A DNA stretch of 14,911 nucleotides from Evtepia sp. (lineage in GTDB: Bacteria; Bacillota; Clostridia; Oscillospirales; Oscillospiraceae): assembly GCA_020025735.1 (NCBI GenBank), contig JAHHRP010000035.1, forward strand, positions 1 through 14,911, given 5' to 3'. This document shows, piece by piece, positions 1 to 7,336 of this stretch (position 1 is the stretch's first letter; every line of letters starts with the position of its first letter). The position numbers and the translations under genes are program-made. Below the pieces are notes generated by a model that was not told where the DNA came from, ran no database searches, and saw only the letters and a program-made list of their open reading frames with translations.

Positions 1-130
1 CCCCTGGTCGCTGTGGAGCCGCACGCAGTGACTTTCTTTTCGCCTGCTTCATGGTGTCCGGGACCAGATTCCCCGTCTGCTGTGTTCCAGTCCTATAAGC
101 TACAATGCTGTTGTCATCGAGGTCTCGGAT
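1..130 (-). pseudogene. Remnant of an IS3-family transposase (integrase core), frameshifted
   Basis: The minus strand from about 130 reads IRDLDDNSIVAYRTGTQQTG and continues in frame to about position 40, much like the stretch after the first catalytic Asp in IS3-family orfB transposases of Firmicutes. The frame is then lost, and LHSDQG appears in another frame at 18-1. HSDQG is the hallmark around the second catalytic Asp of the IS3 DDE triad. Two frames are needed to read one conserved domain, so the copy is broken. The 5' part of the gene is missing: the similarity stops next to the terminator at 139-169. The 3' part runs off the window. The family call is from memory of the motif, not from a search. 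Confidence 0.7.
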
Positions 131-138
131 AAAGATAG

Positions 139-169
139 AAAAAGACCCAGCCAAAACGGCTGGGTCTTT
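139..169 (-). terminator. Intrinsic terminator of the acyl-CoA dehydrogenase gene
   Basis: A perfect 12-bp stem (141-152 with 158-169) closes a 5-nt loop. On the minus strand it is followed by a run of five T (143-139). It lies about 45 nt after the stop codon of the acyl-CoA dehydrogenase gene and separates it from the transposase remnant. Confidence 0.9.
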
Positions 170-214
170 GAATCAGACACAGGACAGCGTGTCAAGAACA
201 AGAAGCACTAAGGA

Positions 215-1381
215 TTAGTGGCCCTTGCCAGACAGAACAGCGCCAGAGATAACGATCTTCTGGATCTGGTTGGTGCCCTCGAAGATGCAGTAAGCCTTGA
301 TGTCGCGGAACAGCTTCTCAACGCAGTCTTCCTTCATGTAGCCCTTACCACCCATCAGCTGGATAGCGTCGGTGCAGACTTCCATTGCGCTCTGGGTAGC
401 AAACATCTTAGCCATAGCGGCCTCCTTGGAGAAGGGCAGGCCCTTGCTCTGCAGGTCGTTAGCGTGGGAAACCAGCTGACGGGAAGCCTCAATCTTGGTA
501 GCCATGTCAGCGATCATCCACTGGATGCCCTGTCTCTTGGAGACGGGAGCACCGAAGGTAACTCTCTCCTTCACGAAAGCAATGGCCTCGTCCAGAGCGC
601 GGCGAGCGATACCGACAGCCAGAGCGCCGACGCAAGCACGGGACTTATCCAGAGTCTTCATAGCGAAGCCAAAGCCCTTGCCCAGGCCAGCCTCACCACC
701 AACCAGGTTAGCAGCAGGAACGCGAACGTTGTCGAACTGCAGGGAGCAGGTGGAGATGGTACGGAAGCCGCTCTTGTCCTCATACTTGGTGACAGAGAAA
801 CCGGGGGTGCTGGTGGGAACCATGAAAGCAGAGATGCCCTTCGTACCAGCGGTAGGATCAGTGGTAGCAAACACGCAGACGATATCAGCCTCACCGCCGT
901 TGGTGATGAAGCACTTCTCGCCGTTGATGACCCACTCATCGCCTTCCTTAACAGCAGTGGTCTTAACGTTGGAAGCGTCAGAACCAGACTGAGGCTCGGT
1001 CAGAGCGAAAGCGCCATAGCCCTTGCCTTCCAGAATGTGCTTGGAGAAGTACTTGACCTGCTCGGGGGTGCCGCCGATCAGAATGGGCTTCAGGGCCAGG
1101 TTGGTGGTCTGCATGACAGAAGCGAAGTTACCGTCATAGTAGCCCATCTCCTCGTACATGACCTCAGCAGTAGCCAGATCAACCTTGTTGCCACCGTACT
1201 CCTTGGGGATCTCGAAGGAGTTCAGGCCCAGCTTGAAAGCCTTTGCATAGGGCTCAAAGGGGATCGCCTTGGAAGGATCGACGACCTTGTCCCAATCCAG
1301 CATGATGGGCTCAATCTCCTTCTTGCAGAAATCGCCGATAACTTCTACCCAATGCTTCTGTTCTTCAGTCAGTAACCGCAT
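215..1381 (-). CDS. Acyl-CoA dehydrogenase, short-chain/butyryl-CoA type
   Basis: A 388-aa FAD enzyme that interconverts a short-chain acyl-CoA and its trans-2-enoyl-CoA; in butyrate-producing Clostridia this family supplies butyryl-CoA dehydrogenase, working with electron-transfer flavoprotein in the cytoplasm. Both family signatures are visible: FALTEPQSGSDASN at 125-138 (FAD/substrate region) and the QLMGGKGY...LFRD block near the C terminus. The catalytic base is Glu368 in FEGTNQIQK, the position used by short- and medium-chain members. Length is normal for the family. The ATG at 1381 follows GGAGG (1391-1395) with 9-nt spacing. It appears monocistronic: there is a gap of 353 bp upstream and its own terminator downstream. 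No etfAB, thiolase or crotonase genes are adjacent, so the exact substrate (butyryl, or branched or other short acyl-CoA) is not proven. Confidence 0.93.
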   Translation of the reverse strand: MRLLTEEQKHWVEVIGDFCKKEIEPIMLDWDKVVDPSKAIPFEPYAKAFKLGLNSFEIPKEYGGNKVDLATAEVMYEEMGYYDGNFASVMQTTNLALKPILIGGTPEQVKYFSKHILEGKGYGAFALTEPQSGSDASNVKTTAVKEGDEWVINGEKCFITNGGEADIVCVFATTDPTAGTKGISAFMVPTSTPGFSVTKYEDKSGFRTISTCSLQFDNVRVPAANLVGGEAGLGKGFGFAMKTLDKSRACVGALAVGIARRALDEAIAFVKERVTFGAPVSKRQGIQWMIADMATKIEASRQLVSHANDLQSKGLPFSKEAAMAKMFATQSAMEVCTDAIQLMGGKGYMKEDCVEKLFRDIKAYCIFEGTNQIQKIVISGAVLSGKGH

Positions 1382-1734
1382 AATAATCTACCTCCATAAA
1401 ATAAAGTTTCGCTGACAAAGATCGCTCACTCTTTGCAGAGCAAGCTAAAACACTGCCCTGCTCCCAGACCAGCCGGTGACAGAGCAATTGTTCTCATAAA
1501 AATAATACAGTAATTCGGGTAATTGAAACAAGCACTTCCGGCAAACTAGATGAAAAAATGTCCTTCTTTCTCTTGCCAGCCACAAAAGACCCATTCAATT
1601 ACATACTCAATGATACTGCCTAATTTCAACAAAATAAATCGGACTGATTAACTAAATTCTTTCTTCTCATACTACATTTTTCTACTACACACCCACTGCA
1701 TGTCTGTCCCTATTTTCTACCATCAACACAGCAG
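1382..1734. other. AT-rich intergenic region (353 bp) upstream of the acyl-CoA dehydrogenase
   Basis: No open reading frame or RNA gene can be supported here. It is clearly more AT-rich than the flanking genes. It should contain the promoter and 5' leader of the acyl-CoA dehydrogenase and the 3' end of the kinase-like transcript. I see no convincing intrinsic terminator for the kinase-like gene in it. Confidence 0.6.
1502..1531 (-). promoter_or_regulatory. Candidate promoter of the acyl-CoA dehydrogenase gene
   Basis: On the minus strand TTGTTT (1531-1526) is followed after 18 nt by TATTAT (1507-1502), a fair SigA-type -10. The start point would be near 1495, giving a leader of about 115 nt. 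The -35 matches only at TTG, so this is tentative. Confidence 0.3.
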
Positions 1735-2334
1735 TCACTTCCCCTGTCCGCCAGGGAAACACTCCACAGCATGTTTCAGAACCTCCACGGCGAAGTCCAC
1801 TCCATAAACACTGCTGATGGACAAATGGTAATGCCGAGCATCCCCCCATTTATTTTGGGAGAAGTAGTTATAAAAAGAGGCTCGTTTCTTGTCCTTTTTC
1901 TTTACAAAGTCCTCCATGTTGTTTGCTTGTTTTTCATAGACCTCCTTGGCCCGCTGGGCGCGGAAGGAGAGGGGTGCATGGATGAAGACGTTGAGCAGAT
2001 CGCTTCGCTCCCGCAGAACATAATCGGCGCACCGTCCCACGATCACACAGGGGCCTTCCTCAGCCACCTGGCGAATAATCTTACTCTGGATCAGGAAGAT
2101 CTGGTCATTCATGGGAAGCTGCTGGGCGCCCATGTACAGTCCATAAAGAAAGCTAGTGGATTTCATTTGCTCAGTTTTTTTGATATATTCCTCAGACAGA
2201 CCACTTTCCTGCGCCGCCATAAGAATGAGTTTTTTGTTGTAAAAGGGGATCCCAAGCTCCTTTGCCAGGCGCTCACCAATCACCCGGCCCCCAGAGCCAT
2301 ACTCTCTGGAAATTGTGATTACAGGAATACTCAT
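1735..2334 (-). CDS. Cytidylate kinase-like family protein (P-loop, function uncertain)
   Basis: The protein has 199 aa when started at the ATG at 2334 (MSIPVITISREYGSGGR), which follows AAAGAGGAGG with good spacing. The frame stays open further upstream, but an earlier start would run toward the rnpB 3' end and lacks such a site. The N terminus resembles the 'cytidylate kinase-like' proteins common in Clostridia: SREYGSGG replaces the GPxGSGKS P-loop of true CMP kinase, so the Walker lysine is missing. Further family-like stretches are VIVGRCADYVL and KKRASFYNYF..W near the C terminus. Canonical Cmk phosphorylates CMP/dCMP; whether this branch does is not established. It lies about 100 nt after rnpB with no clear promoter of its own, so it may be made from readthrough of the rnpB transcript. 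Confidence 0.8.
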   Translation of the reverse strand: MSIPVITISREYGSGGRVIGERLAKELGIPFYNKKLILMAAQESGLSEEYIKKTEQMKSTSFLYGLYMGAQQLPMNDQIFLIQSKIIRQVAEEGPCVIVGRCADYVLRERSDLLNVFIHAPLSFRAQRAKEVYEKQANNMEDFVKKKDKKRASFYNYFSQNKWGDARHYHLSISSVYGVDFAVEVLKHAVECFPGGQGK

Positions 2335-2381
2335 TCCGTTCCTCCTCTTTATGGGATAGCCTCCTACCCCGCTGTTCAAAC

Positions 2382-2417
2382 GCCCACAGGTCTCCATGGT
2401 GCGGAGACCACATGGGC
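2382..2417 (-). terminator. Hairpin after rnpB, possible weak or processing-type terminator
   Basis: Arms at 2382-2395 and 2403-2417 pair through GCCCA/TGGGC and GGTCTCC/GGAGACC, with a small asymmetric bulge. On the minus strand the hairpin starts about 20 nt beyond the mature rnpB 3' end. The tail is only GTTTG, too poor in T for a typical intrinsic terminator, so partial readthrough into the kinase-like gene is plausible. Confidence 0.35.
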
Positions 2418-2435
2418 CTTCTGAACTGCTTTTGT

Positions 2436-2779
2436 GCAAGTAAGCCTATAAGCCGGGTTCTGTTTTGACAGCCATCTATCTAGGCGTACCGTTGCCAATA
2501 CGCTCCAGCCACCTCCCTGGGGAGACCGGGCCAGTCATCTTCCCCTCCACGGTGTTGCTCCGAATAGAGTTTACAGCACCGGACACTTCCGAGCCGGCGG
2601 GTGAGCTCTTACCTCACCTTTCCACCCTTACCCGGCCGGAGCCGGGCGGTATCTCTCTGTTGCACTTGTCCTGAAGTCGCCTTCGGCGGGCGTTACCCGT
2701 TATTCTTGCCCTATGGAGCCCGGACTTTCCTCACGGACGGCCTTTCGGCCTGCCCCCGCGGCTGTCCAGCTTGCTTGCT
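2436..2779 (-). ncRNA. rnpB: RNase P RNA, A-type
   Basis: This is the catalytic RNA of ribonuclease P, which matures tRNA 5' ends. The universal P4 halves are present: GAGGAAAGTCCGGGCT (2732-2717) and ACAGAACCCGGCTTAT (2463-2448). The conserved block with GGGTGGAAAGGTGAGGTAAG (within 2600-2631) and AACAGAGAGATACCG is also clear. P1 closes the molecule: GCAAGCAAGC from 2778 pairs with the 3' end near 2447-2436, with one mismatch. About 344 nt is normal. The overall architecture matches the ancestral A type that many Clostridia use, not the Bacillus B type. Ends are set from P1 and the promoter and could be off by a few bases. Confidence 0.96.
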
Positions 2780-2785
2780 GGTTTT

Positions 2786-2814
2786 ATTTTACTCAATTCC
2801 GCTCCCCTTGTCAA
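2786..2814 (-). promoter_or_regulatory. SigA-type promoter of rnpB
   Basis: A perfect -35 TTGACA (2814-2809), a 17-nt spacer and TAAAAT (2791-2786) lie 7 nt before the inferred 5' end of RNase P RNA. This fits strong constitutive expression. Confidence 0.92.
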
Positions 2815-2888
2815 TTCCATGGCATGGTCCTGGCCGATTTATTTTTCCCTCCGTCGTCTCACAGCCCCCCCATCCCCTGCACAAAAAG

Positions 2889-2926
2889 AAAAAAAGACCA
2901 CCCGTCTCTGAAAATGACAGGTGGTC
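2889..2926 (-). terminator. Intrinsic terminator of the glmS-nadE operon
   Basis: An 11-bp stem with one mismatch (2916-2926 with 2896-2906) is followed on the minus strand by seven T (2895-2889). It begins about 10 nt after the nadE stop codon. Confidence 0.93.
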
Positions 2927-2936
2927 CCAATGCAAT

Positions 2937-3665
2937 TTAGTCATGATACCGCAGAGACTCACGGCGTTTGTGGGCACTACGGTTATGGTAGCGATCAATG
3001 ATTGCTTTATCGTGGTCGTTGGCCTGACCGGTGGTGATGTAGTGGTCAATGGCAGCATACGTCACACCCATATCCTCTTCGTCGGTCTGTCCTTCAAAAA
3101 GGCCAGCAGAAGGGGCCTTGGTAATGACTGCCTCAGGTGCCTTCAGGTAGCGCAGGAACTCAAAGACCTCTGTCGCTGTCAGATCTGCAATGGGATTCAG
3201 ATCATAGGCCCCGTCCCCCCACTTCGTAAAGTATCCCATATAATACTCGCTGGCATTGCCAGTACCTGCCACCAGTCGGTTCTCACTGGCACCGATGGCA
3301 TACAGTGTCATCATGCGCAGACGAGGGGCCAAATTCCCAATGGCAGCCTGAGAGAGGGTTGCAGCCTGGGATAGCGTTTTCATAGCCAATTCTTTCTGAG
3401 CAGTCAGGTCGATCACCCGTGTCTTGATCCCAAACTGATCGGCCACTTCCATCCCATCCTCTTTGTCAATGGTAAAGTTACGCTGAGAACTGCAAGGAAG
3501 GATGATCCCTTCGGTGTTCTCACAAGCCATCTTGCACAGGATGCCAACCAAGGCGGAGTCTTTGCCGCCGCTGTTGCCAAAGATGATCCCGTCAGCATGG
3601 GCATCAGTCACTGCCTGCCGGATAAATTGAATCCGCTTTTCTGTTTCTTCTGCGTAATTTCGCAC
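2937..3665 (-). CDS. nadE: Ammonia-dependent NAD+ synthetase
   Basis: Amidates nicotinic acid adenine dinucleotide to NAD+ with ATP and ammonia, the last step of NAD synthesis. The ATP pyrophosphatase P-loop SGGKDS is at residues 32-37. The GTGNASEYYMGYFTKWGDGAYDLNPI block is the NaAD/ATP site typical of NadE. The protein has 242 aa and no N-terminal nitrilase-type glutaminase domain, so it should depend on free ammonia or on glutaminase activity supplied elsewhere. The start is GTG at 3665, 9 nt after AGGAG. The glmS stop codon is only 15 nt upstream and no promoter fits between them, so the two form one operon. Confidence 0.93.
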   Translation of the reverse strand: MRNYAEETEKRIQFIRQAVTDAHADGIIFGNSGGKDSALVGILCKMACENTEGIILPCSSQRNFTIDKEDGMEVADQFGIKTRVIDLTAQKELAMKTLSQAATLSQAAIGNLAPRLRMMTLYAIGASENRLVAGTGNASEYYMGYFTKWGDGAYDLNPIADLTATEVFEFLRYLKAPEAVITKAPSAGLFEGQTDEEDMGVTYAAIDHYITTGQANDHDKAIIDRYHNRSAHKRRESLRYHD

Positions 3666-3680
3666 GTCGACCCACTCCTT

Positions 3681-5507
3681 TTATTCTACTGTGACAGACT
3701 TGGCCAAATTTTTGGGCTTATCGATGTCGCAGCCGTTGGCTTTGGCCACATAGTAGGCAAACAGCTGCAAGGGAACGATCTCCGGCAGAGAGTTGAACAA
3801 GGGTTCCGTCCGAGGGACAAAGATCACGTCATCGGCCTCAGCAAAGATCTGCCGGTTGCCCTCCAATACCACAGCCAACACTCTGGCTCCCCGGGCTTTG
3901 ACCTCCTTGATGTTGCTCATCATCTTGTCAAAGAGTGCCTCATGGCAGGCCAGGGCAATCACAGGCCGATCTTTTTCAATGAGCGCAATGGTACCATGCT
4001 TCAGCTCCCCGGCAGCATAGGCCTCCGAGTGGAGATATGAAATCTCCTTAAGTTTCAAAGAGCCTTCCATACTGGCGCCATAATCCAAGTTGCGGCCGAT
4101 GAAGAACACATCATTGTGGCTGTGATACCGCTGTGCCAGTGCTGGCAAGTTGGCGTTGAGATCAATGGCCCGCTGGATGAGACTGGGGAACTGGAGGATC
4201 GCTTCCACCAGTTCCGCGTTGCGCTGGTCATCCAACTTCCCCAAGCGGCGGGCCAGATAGACTGCCAGCAAATCCATCACTGCCACCTGTGTGGTGTATC
4301 CCTTGGTGGTCGCAACAGCGATCTCCGGCCCGGCCCAGGTGTAAATCACATCGTCCGCCAGCTTGGCGATGGTGCTGCCCACCACATTGACAATGGCAAG
4401 CACCCGTGCACCACGGTCCTTACACTCTTTCATTGCAGCGATGGTATCCGCCGTCTCTCCAGACTGGGAAACCACCACCAGCAGGGTATGCTCATCCACC
4501 AGAGGATTGCGGTAACGCAGCTCTGAGGCCAAATCAGCCTCCACAGGCAGACGGCAGAGTTCCTCGATGACATACTTGCCCACGCTGCCAGCATAGAAAG
4601 CAGAACCGCAAGCAGTAATCATCACTTTATTGATCTTTTTCAGGTCCTCATCGGTGAGGGAGAAGTCATCCAGTACCACTTCCCCATTCTGAATACGAGG
4701 CTCAATGGTTGCCTTGATGGCGTTGGGCTGCTCCATGATCTCTTTGAGCATGAAATGGTCATAGCCGCCCTTCTCCGCTGCTGCGATGTCCCAGGCAATG
4801 CGGGTAATGGATTTCTCCACTATTTTACCTACGCTGTCATAGACAACAATGGTTTCTGGGGTGATATCTGCGATCTCCCCATCCTCCAAATAAATGACAT
4901 TTTTGGTGTGTGCCACCAGAGCGGTAACGTCCGAGGCAAAATAGTTCTCTCCGATCCCAACTCCTACAATCAACGGGGCAGCATGACGCGCCGCAATGAC
5001 GCGCCCACCTTCCTCGGCACAGAGGATCCCCAACGCATAGGCACCCTCCAATCGGGCCACGGTCTTTAGCACTGCTTTTTTCAGGTCTCCCTGATAGTAC
5101 ATATCCAGCAAGTGAACAATGACCTCCGTATCGGTCTCACTCTTGAACTGGAACCCTTTGGCTTTCAGCTCTTCTCGGAGCTGGGCATAGTTCTCAATGA
5201 TGCCATTGTGGACGATGGCAAACTTTTCATCGTTGCTCATGTGGGGGTGTGCATTAACATCCGTAGGCTCCCCATGGGTCGCCCAGCGCGTGTGTCCGAT
5301 CCCTGCAAAGCCTGGCAGCGCTGTGCCCCCCTGCGTCCTACTATCCAAATTTTTGATCATCCCAATGGTTTTGACCATTTGGATGCCATCCTGTCCCAAC
5401 ACCGCCATACCGGCGGAATCATATCCTCTGTATTCCAGCTTCTTGAGCCCATCGAGCAAAATGGGCGCTGCATTCTGGCTGCCGGTAAAGCCGACAATTC
5501 CACACAT
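3681..5507 (-). CDS. glmS: Glutamine-fructose-6-phosphate aminotransferase (isomerizing)
   Basis: Makes glucosamine-6-phosphate from fructose-6-phosphate and glutamine, the entry step to peptidoglycan amino sugars; cytoplasmic. The start at 5507 is fixed by chemistry: it exposes Cys2 of MCGIVGF, the N-terminal nucleophile of class II amidotransferases, and AAGGAGG (5523-5517) sits 9 nt upstream. An in-frame longer version would bury this Cys. The glutaminase domain is about 2-240, with the glutamine-binding R74-W75 in HTRWATHGEP. Two SIS domains follow, with ACGSAFYAGS near 299, SQSGETADT at 347-355 and the sugar-site His504 in ELKHG. The C terminus ends KSVTVE, as needed for the active site. 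The length of 608 aa matches the family. It is the first gene of an operon with nadE and has a leader of about 214 nt. Confidence 0.97.
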   Translation of the reverse strand: MCGIVGFTGSQNAAPILLDGLKKLEYRGYDSAGMAVLGQDGIQMVKTIGMIKNLDSRTQGGTALPGFAGIGHTRWATHGEPTDVNAHPHMSNDEKFAIVHNGIIENYAQLREELKAKGFQFKSETDTEVIVHLLDMYYQGDLKKAVLKTVARLEGAYALGILCAEEGGRVIAARHAAPLIVGVGIGENYFASDVTALVAHTKNVIYLEDGEIADITPETIVVYDSVGKIVEKSITRIAWDIAAAEKGGYDHFMLKEIMEQPNAIKATIEPRIQNGEVVLDDFSLTDEDLKKINKVMITACGSAFYAGSVGKYVIEELCRLPVEADLASELRYRNPLVDEHTLLVVVSQSGETADTIAAMKECKDRGARVLAIVNVVGSTIAKLADDVIYTWAGPEIAVATTKGYTTQVAVMDLLAVYLARRLGKLDDQRNAELVEAILQFPSLIQRAIDLNANLPALAQRYHSHNDVFFIGRNLDYGASMEGSLKLKEISYLHSEAYAAGELKHGTIALIEKDRPVIALACHEALFDKMMSNIKEVKARGARVLAVVLEGNRQIFAEADDVIFVPRTEPLFNSLPEIVPLQLFAYYVAKANGCDIDKPKNLAKSVTVE

Positions 5508-5721
5508 GGGTGTTTTCCTCCTTATCTCCGTGTACCAAAGCACACGACTCGTGACCGACACCTGCCCGGAAGGAGGCTTCCCCCAGCAGGCACCGCATCA
5601 CCGCTTGATAGGCTTCCTTTCCATGCCCCAGATCCCGTCGGGGGCAGGATGCCCATCCTTGTAATCTTCATGTATTCTCCCACAAACCCATGAAATTTGC
5701 AATGGGGTCCTGAATCTTTCT
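5508..5721 (-). promoter_or_regulatory. Structured 5' leader of glmS, not recognisable as the glmS ribozyme
   Basis: About 214 nt lie between the inferred start point and the glmS ATG. Three hairpins are visible in the transcript. One has GCCCC/GGGGC arms (5645-5641 with 5629-5625). One has CCTGC and GGAAG arms closing a loop that carries CCTCC (5590-5561). A third is GTGTGC/GTACAC near 5545-5530. The CCTCC loop could pair with the glmS ribosome binding site AAGGAGG. The conserved core of the glmS ribozyme (AGCGCC, GACGAGG, the GCGGATGCCTCCC block) is absent. I recognise no known riboswitch or T-box. A regulatory role is an inference from length and structure. Confidence 0.4.
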
Positions 5722-5727
5722 TCTTTG

Positions 5728-5756
5728 ATTTTATCATTTTCACCATGCCATGTGAG
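5728..5756 (-). promoter_or_regulatory. Probable promoter of glmS-nadE
   Basis: On the minus strand CTCACA (5756-5751, 4/6 of the -35 consensus) is followed after 17 nt by TAAAAT (5733-5728). TGA immediately precedes the -10, giving an extended TGn element. It is divergent from the glnA promoter, about 80 bp away. Confidence 0.5.
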
Positions 5757-5818
5757 GTTGGAAAAGGTTTCCCTGCCATCCTATCCAAATCCTATTCTTG
5801 TGCTTGAGAAGAAACCTC

Positions 5819-5840
5819 GTCAAGTGACTTTTTTCTTGAC
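5819..5840. promoter_or_regulatory. Inverted repeat overlapping the glnA -35 box, possible operator
   Basis: GTCAAG (5819-5824) and CTTGAC (5835-5840) form a perfect 6-bp dyad with a 10-bp centre. The right arm covers most of the TTGACA -35 box, where a bound repressor would block RNA polymerase. It does not match the GlnR box consensus (TGTNA-N7-TNACA) well. The arms are short, so chance is possible. Confidence 0.3.
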
Positions 5841-5864
5841 AGGGTTGCCTGGGGATACTATACT
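5836..5864 (+). promoter_or_regulatory. SigA-type promoter of glnA
   Basis: A perfect TTGACA (5836-5841), a 17-nt spacer and TATACT (5859-5864) are present. The start would be near 5871, leaving a leader of about 68 nt. Confidence 0.92.
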
Positions 5865-5875
5865 CAAAAGAAAAC

Positions 5876-5916
5876 GGACGAGCGCTTCGTAACGCGGAGT
5901 TTCCTGGTCCTTTTTT
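5876..5916 (+). terminator. Possible attenuator in the glnA leader
   Basis: GGACGAG (5876-5882) pairs with CTGGTCC (5904-5910) with one mismatch, a small GCG/CGC stem sits inside, and six T (5911-5916) follow directly. This is terminator-like and lies between the promoter and the glnA start, so it could stop transcription early. Some clostridial glnA genes are known to be controlled by antitermination through ANTAR-domain proteins, but I do not see the full two-hairpin ANTAR target here. Confidence 0.35.
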
Positions 5917-5938
5917 CGTGTGAAAGGGGAACTGATCT

Positions 5939-7270
5939 ATGAGCAAATACACCAAGGAAGACATCATCCGTATGGTTGAGGAGGAAGGCGTCGACTTCAT
6001 CCGTATGCAGTTCACCGATATATTCGGCCAGGCCAAAAATGTGGCCATCACTGCCTCTCAGATCCAAAAAGCCGTGAACAACCAGATCTCCATTGATGGC
6101 AGCTCCATCGAAGGGTTTACCCGCATCCATGAGTCCGATCAGTACCTCTATCCCGACCTGGACACCTTTACCATTCTGTCCTGGTATGAGCAGCAGGGTA
6201 AAGTGGCCCGTCTGCTCTGCGATGTTTGTAATCCAGATGGTACCCCTTTCATCGGGGACCCCCGTGGTGCCTTGAAGCGAGTACTTCATCGGGCAGCTGA
6301 GATGGGCTACACTTTCAACGTAGGTCCTGAGTGTGAGTTTTTCCTCTTTGAGATGGACAAAGACGGCAAGCCCACCACCAAGACCGGGGATGAAGCAGGT
6401 TACTTTGACCTAGGTCCCATTGACCACGGAGACCATACTCGGCGGGAGATCTGTCTGGCACTGGAAGCCCTAGGCTTTGAGATTGAGGCTTCCCACCACG
6501 AGTGCGCTGCCGGACAGCATGAGATCGACTTTAAATATGCCCAGGCTCTGGATGCAGCTGACAGCATCATCACCTTCAAGCAGACGGTGAAAAAGATTGC
6601 TTATGCCAACGGTCTGCATGCTACCTTTATGCCAAAGCCCATTTATGGCACCGCAGGTTCTGGAATGCACATCAATATGTCTCTGTTTCAGGACGGAAAA
6701 AATGTCTTTTTTGATCCCGAAGGACAGCGGCAGCTGTCCAAGGATGCCTATCACTTCATTGCCGGACTTCTTGCCCATGTCAAGGGCATGTGTGCCATTA
6801 CCAATCCTCTGGTCAACTCCTACAAACGACTGGTCCCCGGTTACGAAGCCCCCTGTTACCTGGCTTGGTCGGCTTCCAACCGTTCTGCCCTCATCCGTAT
6901 TCCTGCGGCCCGTGGCCAAGCTACCCGCGTAGAACTGCGGAATCCCGATCCCTCCTGCAATCCCTATCTGGCTCTGGCCGCTTGTCTGGCCGCTGGTCTG
7001 GATGGCATTGAAAAAGAATTGCTGCCCCCAGAGGAGATCACCGAAAACATCTTTGAGATGAATGCTGATCAGAGAGCTGCCTGCGGTATCGAAGATTTGC
7101 CTGCCTCCCTGGAGCACGCCCTGACCGCTATGGAGAAAGATCCCCTTATGGCAGAGGTCCTGGGACCTCACATTTATACGCAATATATAGCTGGCAAAGA
7201 GAAAGAGTGGAGTGAATACTGCACCCGGGTCTCCAGCTGGGAGATCGCCAAGTACATGGTCATGTATTGA
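5939..7270 (+). CDS. glnA: Glutamine synthetase, type I-alpha
   Basis: Condenses ammonia and glutamate to glutamine with ATP; a dodecamer in the cytoplasm and the main route of ammonia assimilation. Visible motifs are DGSSIEGF (53-60), GPECEFFLF (Glu131/Glu133, metal ligands), GQHEID (191-196), the ATP-site GSGMHINMS (239-247), the NPLVNSYKRLVPGYEAPCY flap and RVELRNPDPSCNP. Arg62 follows the first motif, as in the Bacillus-type enzyme, where it mediates glutamine feedback inhibition. The adenylylation loop of the GSI-beta type (NLYDLP) is absent, and 443 aa is the alpha-type length. The ATG is preceded by AAAGGGGA. It is monocistronic, with its own promoter and terminator. It supplies the glutamine that glmS consumes, divergently encoded next door. 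Confidence 0.97.
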   Translation: MSKYTKEDIIRMVEEEGVDFIRMQFTDIFGQAKNVAITASQIQKAVNNQISIDGSSIEGFTRIHESDQYLYPDLDTFTILSWYEQQGKVARLLCDVCNPDGTPFIGDPRGALKRVLHRAAEMGYTFNVGPECEFFLFEMDKDGKPTTKTGDEAGYFDLGPIDHGDHTRREICLALEALGFEIEASHHECAAGQHEIDFKYAQALDAADSIITFKQTVKKIAYANGLHATFMPKPIYGTAGSGMHINMSLFQDGKNVFFDPEGQRQLSKDAYHFIAGLLAHVKGMCAITNPLVNSYKRLVPGYEAPCYLAWSASNRSALIRIPAARGQATRVELRNPDPSCNPYLALAACLAAGLDGIEKELLPPEEITENIFEMNADQRAACGIEDLPASLEHALTAMEKDPLMAEVLGPHIYTQYIAGKEKEWSEYCTRVSSWEIAKYMVMY

Positions 7271-7282
7271 TCGCAAACACCC

Positions 7283-7321
7283 AAACCGGGAGAAACCTAT
7301 TTTGGTTTCCCCCGGTTTTTT
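7283..7321 (+). terminator. Intrinsic terminator of glnA
   Basis: A 15-bp stem with one mismatch (7283-7297 with 7304-7318) runs into an uninterrupted T run to 7321. It starts 12 nt after the glnA stop codon. Confidence 0.95.
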
Positions 7322-7336
7322 GTAAGAGAACGGATA

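Noticed and set aside
218..1375. Long plus-strand open frame of 385 codons opposite the acyl-CoA dehydrogenase
   Set aside because: It mirrors the dehydrogenase frame, has no protein-family motifs and no ribosome binding site; it comes from the codon bias of the real gene.
2601..3374. 257-codon plus-strand frame across rnpB and nadE
   Set aside because: It crosses RNase P RNA, the rnpB promoter and a terminator, all well supported on the minus strand.
3681..5561. 626-residue version of GlmS with an upstream start
   Set aside because: It would bury the essential N-terminal Cys; the ATG at 5507 has the ribosome binding site.
5551..5640. Plus-strand CCCGGAAGGAGGC resembling the SRP RNA tetraloop region
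   Set aside because: The invariant flanking GUCAGG and GGAAGCAGC elements are missing and the arms do not form the SRP helix.
5508..5721. glmS ribozyme
   Set aside because: Expected position, but none of the conserved core blocks are present on the transcript strand.
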